Below are positions 1-5,675 of a DNA stretch of 7,062 nt, in pieces; the first letter of the stretch is position 1; each line of letters starts with the position of its first letter. Both the position numbers and the translations under genes were made by a program. Origin of the DNA: JACQAI01 sp035507915 (lineage in GTDB: Bacteria > Pseudomonadota > Alphaproteobacteria > Elsterales > Elsteraceae); NCBI GenBank assembly GCA_035507915.1, contig DATJNS010000081.1:1-7062 (forward strand), given 5' to 3'. The notes below the pieces were generated by a model, which saw nothing but the letters and a program-made list of their open reading frames with translations, made no database searches and was not told the origin of the DNA.

Positions 1-1
1 A

Positions 2-364
2 GGCTGCAGCTCGGGCGACTGCGGCGCGTGCAGCGTGATCCTCGACGGCGCGCTGGTGTGCTCGTGCCTGACCCTGGCGGTCGAGGCCGAGGGCCGCACG
101 GTGACGACCATCGAGGGCATCGCCACCGGCGAGAAGCTGCACCCGCTGCAGCAGAAGTTCCTCGAGCACGCGGCGCTGCAATGCGGCTTCTGCACGCCGG
201 GCTTCCTGGTGGCGGCCAAGGCGCTGCTCGACCGCGACCCAAACCCGAGCGAGACCGACATCCGCTACTGGCTGGCCGGCAATCTGTGCCGCTGCACCGG
301 CTACGACAAGATCGTCCGCGCCGTGCAGGACGCCGCCGCCGAGATGCGAGGAGCCCGTCGATGA
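2..364 (+). CDS. Mo-hydroxylase [2Fe-2S] iron-sulfur subunit (5' truncated by window edge)
   Basis: This is the small electron-transfer subunit of a xanthine dehydrogenase/CO dehydrogenase-type molybdenum hydroxylase. It would carry electrons from the Mo centre to a flavin or other acceptor. The frame is open from base 2, so the start lies outside the window; about 120 residues of a family usually near 150-170 are visible. Seen directly: the plant-type ferredoxin cluster motif GCSSGDCGACS followed by the fourth-ligand region VCSCLTLA, then the alpha-helical second-cluster domain with QCGFCTPG and CRCTGY. These give the full ligand sets for both [2Fe-2S] clusters. The spelling VCSC, with one extra Cys where the family usually has SCLTLA, is a small oddity. 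The TGA stop overlaps the ATG of the catalytic subunit gene (ATGA), which implies translational coupling. The family is certain; the enzyme substrate is not. Confidence 0.95.
   Translation, partial: GCSSGDCGACSVILDGALVCSCLTLAVEAEGRTVTTIEGIATGEKLHPLQQKFLEHAALQCGFCTPGFLVAAKALLDRDPNPSETDIRYWLAGNLCRCTGYDKIVRAVQDAAAEMRGARR
348..353 (+). promoter_or_regulatory. Ribosome binding site for the catalytic subunit
   Basis: GAGGAG lies 7 nt upstream of the ATG at 361, inside the 3' end of the iron-sulfur subunit gene. It decides the start of the catalytic subunit against the longer in-frame ORF that opens far upstream. Confidence 0.75.
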
Positions 365-2628
365 CGTACATCCGCAAGGAAGATCAGAAGGTCGTCGGCA
401 CGCGGCCGATCCGCCCCGACGGCGCCGACAAGGTGACGGGCCGCGCCGCGTTCGGCGCCGACTTCTCGCTGCCCGGCATGCTGTTCGGCCGGGTCAAGCG
501 CAGCCCGCACGCGCACGCGCGCATCAAGTCGATCGACACATCGAAGGCGCGCGCGTTGGCCGGCGTGAAGGCCGTGGTGACCGCCGAGGACTTTCCCGAC
601 ATCAAGTCCGAGGAAGCGTTCGTCGGCGAGGGCCCGATGAACTTCCGCGACCTGTCGCGCAACTGCATGGCGCGCGGCAAGGCGCTCTACGAGGGCCACG
701 CGGTCGCCGCGGTGGCCGCGATCTCGCCCTCGGTCGCCGAGGCGGCGCTCGACCTGATCGTGGTCGAGTACGAGATCCTGCCGCACGTGATCGACGTCGA
801 GGCCGCAATGGCGCCCAACGCGCCGCTGCTGCACGACGACATGCTCACCCAGGGCGTCGAGCCCAAGGCGACCAAGCCGTCGAACGTCGCCAAGCGCGTC
901 AGCTTCGCGCTGGGCGACGTCGCCGCCGGCTTCAAGCAGGCCGAAATCGTCGTCGAGGGCCGCTACACCACCAAGCCGGTGCACCAGGCCTACATCGAGC
1001 CGCACGCCTGCGTCGCGGCGGTCGCCGGCGACGGCCAGGCCACGGTGTGGACCTCGAGCCAAGGCCAGTTCATGGTGCGGGCCTACTGCGCCAAGCTGCT
1101 CGGCATGGAGGTCGCCGACATCCGCGTGACGCCGGCCGAGATCGGCGGCGGGTTCGGCGGCAAGACGCTGGTCTATCTCGAGCCGGTCGCGCTCGCGCTG
1201 TCGAAGAAGTCGGGCCGCCCGGTCAAGATGGTGATGAACCGCGAGGAGGTGTTCCGCGCCACCGGACCGACCTCGGGCTCGGCCATGACGGTCAAGATCG
1301 GCGCCACCAAGGACGGCAAGATCACGGCCGCCCAGGCGGAGCTCAAGTATCAGGCGGGCGCGTTCGCCGGCTCGCCGATCGGTCCCGGCTGCATGTGCGC
1401 GTTCGCGATGTACGACATCGCGAACGTCTCGATCGTCGGCTACGACGTCGTCAGCAACCGGCCCAAGGTCGCGGCCTACCGCGCGCCCGGCGCGCCGATC
1501 TCGTCGTTCGCGGTCGAGAGCCTGGTCGACGAGCTCGCGCGCAAGCTCAAGATGGATCCGCTGGCGCTGCGCGAGAAGAACGCCGCCAAGAACGGCACCA
1601 AGGCGGCCTACGGCCCGACCCTGCAGAACATCGGCTATCTCGAGACCGTCGAGGCGGCCAAGAACCACCCGCACTACAAGACCAAGCTGGGCAAGAACCA
1701 GGGCCGCGGCGTCGCCTCGGGCTTCTGGTTCAACATCGGCGGCGAGTCGTCGGCGGCGTGCCACGTCAACGAGGACGGCTCGGTCGTGGTCACCACGGGC
1801 AACCCCGACATCGGCGGCACGCGCGCCTCGCAGGCCATCATGGCCGCCGAGGTGCTCGGCATCCCGGTCGAGCACGTGCGCCCGACCATCGCGGACACCG
1901 CCTCGATCGGCTACTCGTTCATGACCGGCGGCAGCCGCGTCACCTTCGCGACCGGCATGGCGGTCGTGCAGGCGACCGAGGGCGTGGTCGAGGAGCTGAA
2001 GAAGCGCGCCGCGCAGATCTGGGACATCAGCCCCGAGGCGGTGACCTGGCAGGACGGCGCGGCGCACCCGGCCGGCGACAACGCCGGCAAGTTCGAGCCG
2101 CTGTCGATCGGCGACATCGCCATCAAGTCCGCCAAGACCGGCGGGCCGATCGGCGCCAAGGCGTCGATCAACGCGCAGGGCGCCGGTCCCGGCTTCGCCA
2201 CGCACATCTGCGACGTCGAGGTCGATCCGGAGACCGGCCACGTCAAGATCCTGCGCTACACCGCGGTGCAGGACGTCGGCCGCGCCATCCATCCGAGCTA
2301 CGTCGAGGGCCAGATCCAGGGCGGCGTGACGCAGGGCGTCGGTTGGGCGCTCAACGAGGAGTACGTCTACGACCGCGACGGCAAGCTCGAGAACCCGGGC
2401 TTCCTCGACTATCGCGTGCCGGTCGCGTCCGACATGCCGATGATCGAGGCCGTCATGGTCGAGGTGCCCAACCCGCGCCATCCGTACGGCGCCAAGGGCG
2501 TCGGCGAGGTGCCGATCGTGCCGCCGATGGCCGCGGTCGCCAACGCGATCCGCGACGCCATCGGCATCCGCATGCCGGATCTGCCGATGTCGCCGCCCAA
2601 GCTGCGCGCCGCGATCGACGCGAAGTAG
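361..2628 (+). CDS. Xanthine dehydrogenase-family molybdopterin-binding catalytic subunit
   Basis: This 755-residue protein is the catalytic subunit of a Mo-hydroxylase, which holds Mo-molybdopterin cytosine dinucleotide (or a similar cofactor) and hydroxylates an aromatic, aldehyde or related carbon using water. The N-terminal hammerhead domain spans about residues 18-130, starting with the typical RPDGADKVTGRAAFGADF. The molybdopterin-binding domains follow, with GGGFGGKT (262-269), AYRAPGAP (372-379, corresponding to the substrate-side Arg region of xanthine dehydrogenase) and GAKGVGE (710-716), where Glu716 matches the catalytic base. The CoxL-specific active-site loop of true CO dehydrogenase is absent, so this is not aerobic CODH. 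The length is normal and there is no signal peptide, so it is cytoplasmic. The ATG at 361 is chosen because it overlaps the upstream stop and has GAGGAG 7 nt upstream. An in-frame extension back to base 28 is Arg-rich nonsense overlapping the FeS gene. The substrate is unassigned. Confidence 0.94.
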   Translation: MTYIRKEDQKVVGTRPIRPDGADKVTGRAAFGADFSLPGMLFGRVKRSPHAHARIKSIDTSKARALAGVKAVVTAEDFPDIKSEEAFVGEGPMNFRDLSRNCMARGKALYEGHAVAAVAAISPSVAEAALDLIVVEYEILPHVIDVEAAMAPNAPLLHDDMLTQGVEPKATKPSNVAKRVSFALGDVAAGFKQAEIVVEGRYTTKPVHQAYIEPHACVAAVAGDGQATVWTSSQGQFMVRAYCAKLLGMEVADIRVTPAEIGGGFGGKTLVYLEPVALALSKKSGRPVKMVMNREEVFRATGPTSGSAMTVKIGATKDGKITAAQAELKYQAGAFAGSPIGPGCMCAFAMYDIANVSIVGYDVVSNRPKVAAYRAPGAPISSFAVESLVDELARKLKMDPLALREKNAAKNGTKAAYGPTLQNIGYLETVEAAKNHPHYKTKLGKNQGRGVASGFWFNIGGESSAACHVNEDGSVVVTTGNPDIGGTRASQAIMAAEVLGIPVEHVRPTIADTASIGYSFMTGGSRVTFATGMAVVQATEGVVEELKKRAAQIWDISPEAVTWQDGAAHPAGDNAGKFEPLSIGDIAIKSAKTGGPIGAKASINAQGAGPGFATHICDVEVDPETGHVKILRYTAVQDVGRAIHPSYVEGQIQGGVTQGVGWALNEEYVYDRDGKLENPGFLDYRVPVASDMPMIEAVMVEVPNPRHPYGAKGVGEVPIVPPMAAVANAIRDAIGIRMPDLPMSPPKLRAAIDAK

Positions 2629-2630
2629 CG

Positions 2631-2654
2631 CGCGCGGCATCGAGATGCCGCGCG
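2631..2654 (+). promoter_or_regulatory. Perfect 10-bp hairpin enclosing the moaD-like start codon
   Basis: CGCGCGGCAT (2631-2640) and ATGCCGCGCG (2645-2654) are exact reverse complements separated by the tetraloop CGAG. The 3' arm begins with the ATG of the MoaD-like gene, so the start codon sits at the loop-proximal end of a very GC-rich stem. The stem begins 3 nt after the stop codon of the catalytic subunit. A ribosome terminating there would cover and melt the stem, so coupling of moaD-like translation to the enzyme subunit is a reasonable inference. There is no T-tract, so an intrinsic terminator is unlikely. Confidence 0.55.
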
Positions 2655-2893
2655 TCACCATCACGGGCTCGGCGTGTCGTCCGTATCTGGGCGACCTGAC
2701 CGAGCTCGAGGTGGAGGCGACCACGGTGCGCCGGCTGATCCTCGAGCTCGACCGGCGCTTCCCCGGCCTCGGCAAGCAGGTCGAGGAAAGCATGGCGATC
2801 GCGATCGACGGCGAGATCTATCAGGACGCCTATCAGGCGACCCTCGGCGCCGACAGCGAGATCTGCCTCCTGCCCAAGATCGGCGGCGGGTGA
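2645..2893 (+). CDS. MoaD/ThiS-family small sulfur carrier protein
   Basis: This 82-residue beta-grasp protein is of the MoaD/ThiS type. In this family the C-terminal Gly-Gly is adenylated by a MoeB/ThiF-type enzyme and turned into a thiocarboxylate that donates sulfur, in the MoaD case to molybdopterin synthase. Seen directly: the length typical of the family, the amphipathic helix segment VRRLILELDRRFPGL (about 28-42), the strand MAIAIDGE, and the ending EICLLPKIGGG with the exposed Gly-Gly tail. It follows the Mo-hydroxylase catalytic gene by 16 nt, with no clear Shine-Dalgarno and its ATG inside a 10-bp hairpin, so coupled translation is likely. It may be a dedicated or second MoaD-like carrier serving the operon. 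The alternatives are a ThiS-like carrier for another thiolation, or a regulator of the enzyme. The family is sure, the partner is not. Confidence 0.88.
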   Translation: MPRVTITGSACRPYLGDLTELEVEATTVRRLILELDRRFPGLGKQVEESMAIAIDGEIYQDAYQATLGADSEICLLPKIGGG

Positions 2894-3582
2894 GCGCGCC
2901 GGCACTTGCCGTCGTAAGCTCGACCGCGATGCGCGAGGCCCTGGAGGCGCTCGTGCCGCGCTTCGAGCAGGCGCACGGCCGCACGGTCGCGCTCGGTTTC
3001 TTCTCCGGGGCGGTGCTGCCGGTGAAGATCCGCGAGGGCATGCCGGCCGACCTCGTGATCGCGACACCCGAGACCATCGCGACGCTGATCGCCGACGGCA
3101 GGTTGGTCGCCGGCAGCCGGGTCGATCTCGTGCGCTCGCGGGTCGGCGTCGCGGTGCGCACCGGCGCGCCCAAGCCCGACATCGCGACACCTGACGCCTT
3201 CAAGGCGGCGCTGCGCGCCGCGCGCTCGGTCGGCATCAGCCGCGGGCCGAGCGGCGTCTATCTCATGAGCCTGCTCGAGCGTCTCGGCATCGCCGACGAG
3301 ATCAAGGCGAAGGCGGTGACGCCCGAGCCCGGCCAGCGCGTCGGCAGCGTGGTGGCGAGCGGCGCAGCCGAGATCGGCATCCAGCAGGTCGCCGAGCTCC
3401 TGCCGATCCCCGGCATCGACTATGTCGGGCCGCTGCCGGATGCGCTGCAGACCGAGATCGTCTACGCGGCGGCGCGCCCCGTCGCGGTCGCGCAACCCGA
3501 CGCCGCCGCGGCGCTGGTCGCGTTCCTGACCTCCGAGACCGTCGCGCCGATCTTGCGCGGCCTGGGGCTCGAGCCGGCGTAG
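2890..3582 (+). CDS. ModA-like substrate-binding protein without a signal peptide
   Basis: This is a 230-residue type II periplasmic-binding-protein fold of the molybdate-binding ModA type. ModA features seen are the opening strand and helix VVSSTAMREALEALVPRFE (8-26), the oxyanion-site-like Ser in FFSGAVLPVKIREG (Ser39), MPADLVIATPE (51-61), PDAFKAAL followed by SVGISRGPSGVYLMSLLERLGI, and the GAAEIGIQQVAELLPIPGIDYVGPLP segment that ends in an AALVAFLTSE helix. The protein begins directly at the mature-domain strand with no secretion signal. An upstream start is not available, because the same frame further 5' is a low-quality Arg-rich shadow of the moaD-like gene. The GTG start at 2890 overlaps the moaD-like TGA (GTGA), indicating translational coupling. 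No permease or ATPase gene follows. Binding of molybdate, tungstate or another small anion in the cytoplasm is an inference. Confidence 0.85.
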   Translation: MSAPALAVVSSTAMREALEALVPRFEQAHGRTVALGFFSGAVLPVKIREGMPADLVIATPETIATLIADGRLVAGSRVDLVRSRVGVAVRTGAPKPDIATPDAFKAALRAARSVGISRGPSGVYLMSLLERLGIADEIKAKAVTPEPGQRVGSVVASGAAEIGIQQVAELLPIPGIDYVGPLPDALQTEIVYAAARPVAVAQPDAAAALVAFLTSETVAPILRGLGLEPA

Positions 3583-3592
3583 CGCGGGCCCG

Positions 3593-3883
3593 CTACTCGA
3601 ACATCCGGTCGCCCTGCTGGTCGACGATCTGCTTGCCCTTGGTGACCGCGAAGGCGACCGCGTCGTCGGCGCTCGGATGGGTCTCGGCGCGGATGAAGCG
3701 GTGCTGCTTCACGCCGTCGGGAAAGTCCTTCTCGATCACGCCGGCGGTCTGGAACTGGTTGTTGGCGCGATAGGGCGCCGGCTTGATGCGGTAGCCCTTG
3801 TACTCGACGGCTTCCGCGCTGACCTCGGCGGACGCCGCCCCGCCGCCGCCCAGGCCCAAGGCCGCTTTGAGTTTCGAGAACAT
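3593..3883 (-). CDS. HlyU-family small protein
   Basis: The 96-residue product resembles the HlyU family (PF10115), named for the Vibrio haemolysin activator although most alphaproteobacterial members are uncharacterised. Seen: a short basic/hydrophobic N-terminus MFSKLKAALGLGGGG with a Gly linker, then VEYKGYRIKPAPYRANNQFQ, TAGVIEKDF, KQHRFIRAETHPSADDAVAF and the family-typical ending KGKQIVDQQGDRMF. I chose the ATG at 3883 because family members usually start with a similar short MSFLKKLF-like segment. A GTG at 3898 would add five residues. Neither start has a strong Shine-Dalgarno. The gene converges on the ModA-like gene with only 10 nt between stop codons and diverges from the cupin gene. 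The family call is good. A DNA-binding function is not visible: there is no classical helix-turn-helix. Confidence 0.85.
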   Translation of the reverse strand: MFSKLKAALGLGGGGAASAEVSAEAVEYKGYRIKPAPYRANNQFQTAGVIEKDFPDGVKQHRFIRAETHPSADDAVAFAVTKGKQIVDQQGDRMFE

Positions 3884-3902
3884 CGGTCGCGCGCTCACTT
3901 GC

Positions 3903-3925
3903 CGTCGGGGTCGCGGTCCCCGACG
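3903..3925. promoter_or_regulatory. 8-bp inverted repeat in the hlyU-like/cupin divergent spacer
   Basis: CGTCGGGG (3903-3910) and CCCCGACG (3918-3925) are exact reverse complements with a 7-nt spacer. They lie 20 nt upstream of the HlyU-family ATG in the divergent region. It could be an operator or a 5'-leader hairpin. In such GC-rich DNA an 8-bp stem can also arise by chance. Confidence 0.3.
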
Positions 3926-3976
3926 ATACGCCGTCGCGCAGCCGCCGGGAAGGCGGACCGCCGCGCGAGCGGGAAC

Positions 3977-3982
3977 AGGAGG
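3977..3982 (+). promoter_or_regulatory. Consensus ribosome binding site of the cupin gene
   Basis: AGGAGG lies 5 nt before the ATG at 3988. It is the strongest Shine-Dalgarno in the window and fixes the cupin start. Confidence 0.8.
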
Positions 3983-3987
3983 CAGCC

Positions 3988-4512
3988 ATGAGCGACATCC
4001 GGCGCGTCGTCACCGGGCTCGACGCCCAGGACCGGGCGGTCGTGCAGTTCGACAGCCGGCTCGCGCTCGAGCCCGGACCGTTCGGCATCAACTCGGTCAA
4101 TCTGTGGATCACCGACGCGTATCCGGCGGGCTTCTCGTTCGAGCGCGACACGGTGCCGAGGCCGATCGGCATCTCGCCGCCGGACAACGGCACCAAGTTC
4201 CGCATCGTCGAGTTCCCGCCGCTCGACGCCGCGACCGAGGCGAAGATGCCGCCCGACCTGCTGCAGGCGCGGGTCGGCGACAAGGCGCCCAAGCGCGGCG
4301 TGCCGGTGACGCATCCGCTGATGCACCGCACGCGCAGCGTCGACTACGCCATCGTGTTGTCGGGCGAGGTCGACCTGATGCTCGACACGACGTCGGTGCA
4401 CCTGAAGCCCGGCGACACGATCGTCCAGCAGGCGACCAACCACGGTTGGGTCAACCGCGGCACGGTGCCGTGTCGCATCCTGTTCGTGCTGATGGACGCC
4501 AAGGAGCCATAG
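3988..4512 (+). CDS. Cupin-domain protein
   Basis: This 174-residue soluble protein has a single C-terminal cupin barrel. Residues 1-95 form an unassigned N-terminal part (IRRVVTGLDAQDRAVV, then FRIVEFPPLD). The cupin begins around residue 108. Motif 1 is degenerate: His109, His113 and Asp119 in HPLMHRTRSVDYAIVLSGEV, where Asp119 stands near the usual metal-ligand Glu position, followed by the conserved LSGE. Motif 2 is LKPGDTIVQQATNHGWVNRG, with His152 and the usual Asn156. A metal site formed by His113, Asp119 and His152 is plausible but inferred. The start is fixed by AGGAGG 5 nt upstream. The GST gene follows on the same strand after 79 nt, so the two may be co-transcribed. Proteins of this layout are mostly annotated only as cupin-domain proteins, so no reaction is proposed. 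Confidence 0.85.
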   Translation: MSDIRRVVTGLDAQDRAVVQFDSRLALEPGPFGINSVNLWITDAYPAGFSFERDTVPRPIGISPPDNGTKFRIVEFPPLDAATEAKMPPDLLQARVGDKAPKRGVPVTHPLMHRTRSVDYAIVLSGEVDLMLDTTSVHLKPGDTIVQQATNHGWVNRGTVPCRILFVLMDAKEP

Positions 4513-4591
4513 CCGCCGTTGATTCCGACGCGCGGACTGCCGCAAGCTTCGACGCCATGCCGGGCCGCGGGCCCAACGGGAGAATGAGCGC

Positions 4592-5212
4592 ATGATCAAG
4601 GTGTGGGGACGGCTGACCTCGAGCAACGTACAGAAGGTCATGTGGTGCATCGACGAGCTCGGCGTGGCGCACGAGCGCGTCGACATCGGGGGGCCGTTCG
4701 GCCGCAACAAGGAGCCGGCCTATCTCGCGATCAATCCCAACGGGCTAGTGCCGACGCTCGAGGAGGACGGCTGGTTCCTGTGGGAGTCGAACAGCTGCGT
4801 GCGCTATCTCGCCGCCAAGTTCGGCGCCGGCGGCCTGTGGCCGACCGACCTGCGCGTGCGCGCCGACGCCGAGCGCTGGATGGACTGGCAGCTCACGACG
4901 CTCGCGCCGCCGAGCACGACGATCTTCTGGGGCCTGGTGCGCACCAAGCCGGAGGACCGCGACATGACGGCGATCGAGGCCGCCGCCAAGAAGCTGAACG
5001 AGCTGTGGATCACCGTCGACAAGGCGCTGGCGAACCGGAAATTCGTCGCCGGCGACCAGCTGACCATCGGCGACATCCCGATGGGCATCATGGCCTATCG
5101 CTGGTTCACCCTGCCGGTCGCGCGCGACCGCCATCCGAACTTCGAGGCGTGGTACGGCCGGCTGACCGAGCGCCCGGCTTTCAAGAAGAACGTGATGAAC
5201 CCGCTGGTGTGA
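4592..5212 (+). CDS. Glutathione S-transferase family protein
   Basis: This 206-residue cytosolic GST has the full two-domain length. In the thioredoxin-like N-domain, RLTSSNVQKVMWCIDEL (7-23) carries the Ser10/Ser11-Asn12 region where Ser-type (theta/beta-like) GSTs activate glutathione. It continues with NPNGLVPTLEEDGWFLWESNSCVRYLA, containing the cis-Pro loop (LVPTL) and the ES pair that binds the glutamyl part of glutathione. The helical C-domain contains FVAGDQLTIGDIPMGIMAYRW, the N-capping box/hydrophobic staple typical of GSTs, and ends with HPNFEAWYGRLTERPAFKKNV. GGGAG about 9 nt upstream supports the ATG at 4592. It lies downstream of the cupin gene in the same direction. Substrate unknown: it could act in detoxification or in a catabolic thiol-transfer step. 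Confidence 0.93.
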   Translation: MIKVWGRLTSSNVQKVMWCIDELGVAHERVDIGGPFGRNKEPAYLAINPNGLVPTLEEDGWFLWESNSCVRYLAAKFGAGGLWPTDLRVRADAERWMDWQLTTLAPPSTTIFWGLVRTKPEDRDMTAIEAAAKKLNELWITVDKALANRKFVAGDQLTIGDIPMGIMAYRWFTLPVARDRHPNFEAWYGRLTERPAFKKNVMNPLV

Positions 5213-5240
5213 GGCTCACACCGCTGGTGTCAGGCTCACG
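5201..5240. repeat. 20-bp tandem direct repeat at the GST/GNAT gene junction
   Basis: Bases 5201-5220 and 5221-5240 are identical at 18 of 20 positions, differing at the 11th base (G versus C) and the 20th (A versus G). Copy 1 holds the GST stop (TGA 5210-5212). Copy 2 holds the reverse-strand stop of the GNAT gene (5236-5238). This looks like a local tandem duplication spanning the converging gene ends. Confidence 0.8.
5206..5222. terminator. Possible bidirectional hairpin between GST and GNAT genes
   Basis: GGTGTGAG (5206-5213) and CTCACACC (5215-5222) are exact reverse complements around a single G. As RNA this gives a 7-bp stem with a GGC loop, overlapping the GST stop codon. It lies between converging genes, where a shared terminator would be expected, but there is no T-run on either side. 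The corresponding G in the second repeat copy is C, which breaks the symmetry there. Confidence 0.3.
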
Positions 5241-5520
5241 CGAGCAGGTCGCGATGCTCGGGGTGGCGCTCGAGCCACCACGCCGCATAGCTGCATAATG
5301 GCGTGACGCGGAGCCCGTCGCGCCGCGCGATCGCCATGATGCCGTCCATCAGCGCGCTCGCCGCGCCGGTGCCGCGCAGCGCGGGCGGCGCCTCGACGTG
5401 GCGGATCGCCAGCGTCGCGCCGTCGCACCGGTAGCGCGCGAACACGATCTGGCCGTCGACCGCGAGCTCGTAGCGCTCGCCGGCCGCGTTGTCCGTCACC
5501 GTGGGTGGCGGGCTCGTCAT
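5236..5520 (-). CDS. Small GNAT-family N-acetyltransferase (YjdJ/NATD1 type)
   Basis: This 94-residue minimal GNAT-fold protein belongs to the short acetyltransferase group (PF14542-like) that includes bacterial YjdJ-type proteins and eukaryotic NATD1. Seen: the early strands RYELAVDGQIVFARYRCDGATLAIRHVEAPPALRG, the acetyl-CoA pyrophosphate loop RGTGAASALMDG (49-60), and the family ending VTPLCSYAAWWLERHPEHRDLL. Residues 76-78 (CSY) match the conserved Cys-Ser-Tyr region. I chose the ATG at 5520 (MTSPPP). Longer in-frame starts at 5529 and 5571 add only an Arg-rich leader, and no strong Shine-Dalgarno separates them. It converges on the GST gene and diverges from the FecR-domain gene. The acetyl acceptor is unknown. 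Confidence 0.85.
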   Translation of the reverse strand: MTSPPPTVTDNAAGERYELAVDGQIVFARYRCDGATLAIRHVEAPPALRGTGAASALMDGIMAIARRDGLRVTPLCSYAAWWLERHPEHRDLLA

Positions 5521-5575
5521 GGGCGCCATCTCACGCCGCGCGCGGCGGCGCGTCAACGGCGCGCGGGCCATCGAG

Positions 5576-5640
5576 TTGACACAATTTTGTTCCAGACATG
5601 GCGGGCGTTTAACCCGTGCGCCACCGCGGCGTTAACCCCT
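5576..5640 (+). promoter_or_regulatory. Candidate promoter/operator region upstream of the FecR-domain gene
   Basis: The spacer turns noticeably AT-rich for this genome here. It contains a consensus -35 hexamer TTGACA (5576-5581), the AT-rich run ACAATTTTGT, and two near-identical elements, GCGTTTAACCC (5605-5615) and GCGTTAACCC (5629-5638), spaced about 24 bp start to start. No convincing -10 hexamer sits 16-18 bp after TTGACA, so the promoter call is tentative. The paired TTAAC elements could be binding half-sites. Confidence 0.35.
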
Positions 5641-5664
5641 CGGGCGCATACTGGGTTTCTCGTC

Positions 5665-5669
5665 GGAGG
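5665..5669 (+). promoter_or_regulatory. Ribosome binding site of the FecR-domain gene
   Basis: GGAGG sits 6 nt before the ATG at 5676. It selects this start, which places a signal peptide at the very N-terminus, over the upstream in-frame GTG at 5616. Confidence 0.75.
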
Positions 5670-5675
5670 TTTTTC

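Noticed and set aside
28..360. N-terminal extension of the catalytic subunit back to base 28
   Set aside because: The extension overlaps the iron-sulfur subunit in another frame and is Arg/Pro-rich. The ATG at 361 has a Shine-Dalgarno and the normal family N-terminus.
1047..2699. A 550-codon plus-strand frame inside the catalytic subunit gene
   Set aside because: It is a frame-shifted shadow with Arg-rich, motif-free sequence.
301..2793. An 830-codon open frame on the minus strand across the catalytic subunit gene
   Set aside because: It is rich in Arg, Asp, His and Gly with no recognisable domain and is antisense to a clear Mo-hydroxylase gene. High GC content removes stop codons in this frame.
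2674..2889. Upstream extension of the ModA-like gene that could have supplied a signal peptide
   Set aside because: The sequence is Arg/Asp-rich without a hydrophobic core and lies inside the moaD-like gene. The family sequence starts right after the GTG at 2890.
3584..3593. Palindrome GCGGGCCCGC between the ModA-like and HlyU-family genes as a terminator
   Set aside because: It is only 10 bp with no loop and no T-tract, and is expected often in DNA of this composition.
4562..4574. GGGCC-GCG-GGCCC hairpin just before the GST ribosome binding site
   Set aside because: A 5-bp stem of pure G/C is too short to call in this background.
5535..5566. GC-only palindrome and inverted repeat upstream of the GNAT gene
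   Set aside because: It is made entirely of CG-alternating sequence in a GC-rich background, so symmetry by chance is likely.
5589..5593. GGAAC on the minus strand as an ECF/EcfG-type -35 element
   Set aside because: No CGTT-like -10 element is found at the required 16-17 bp spacing.
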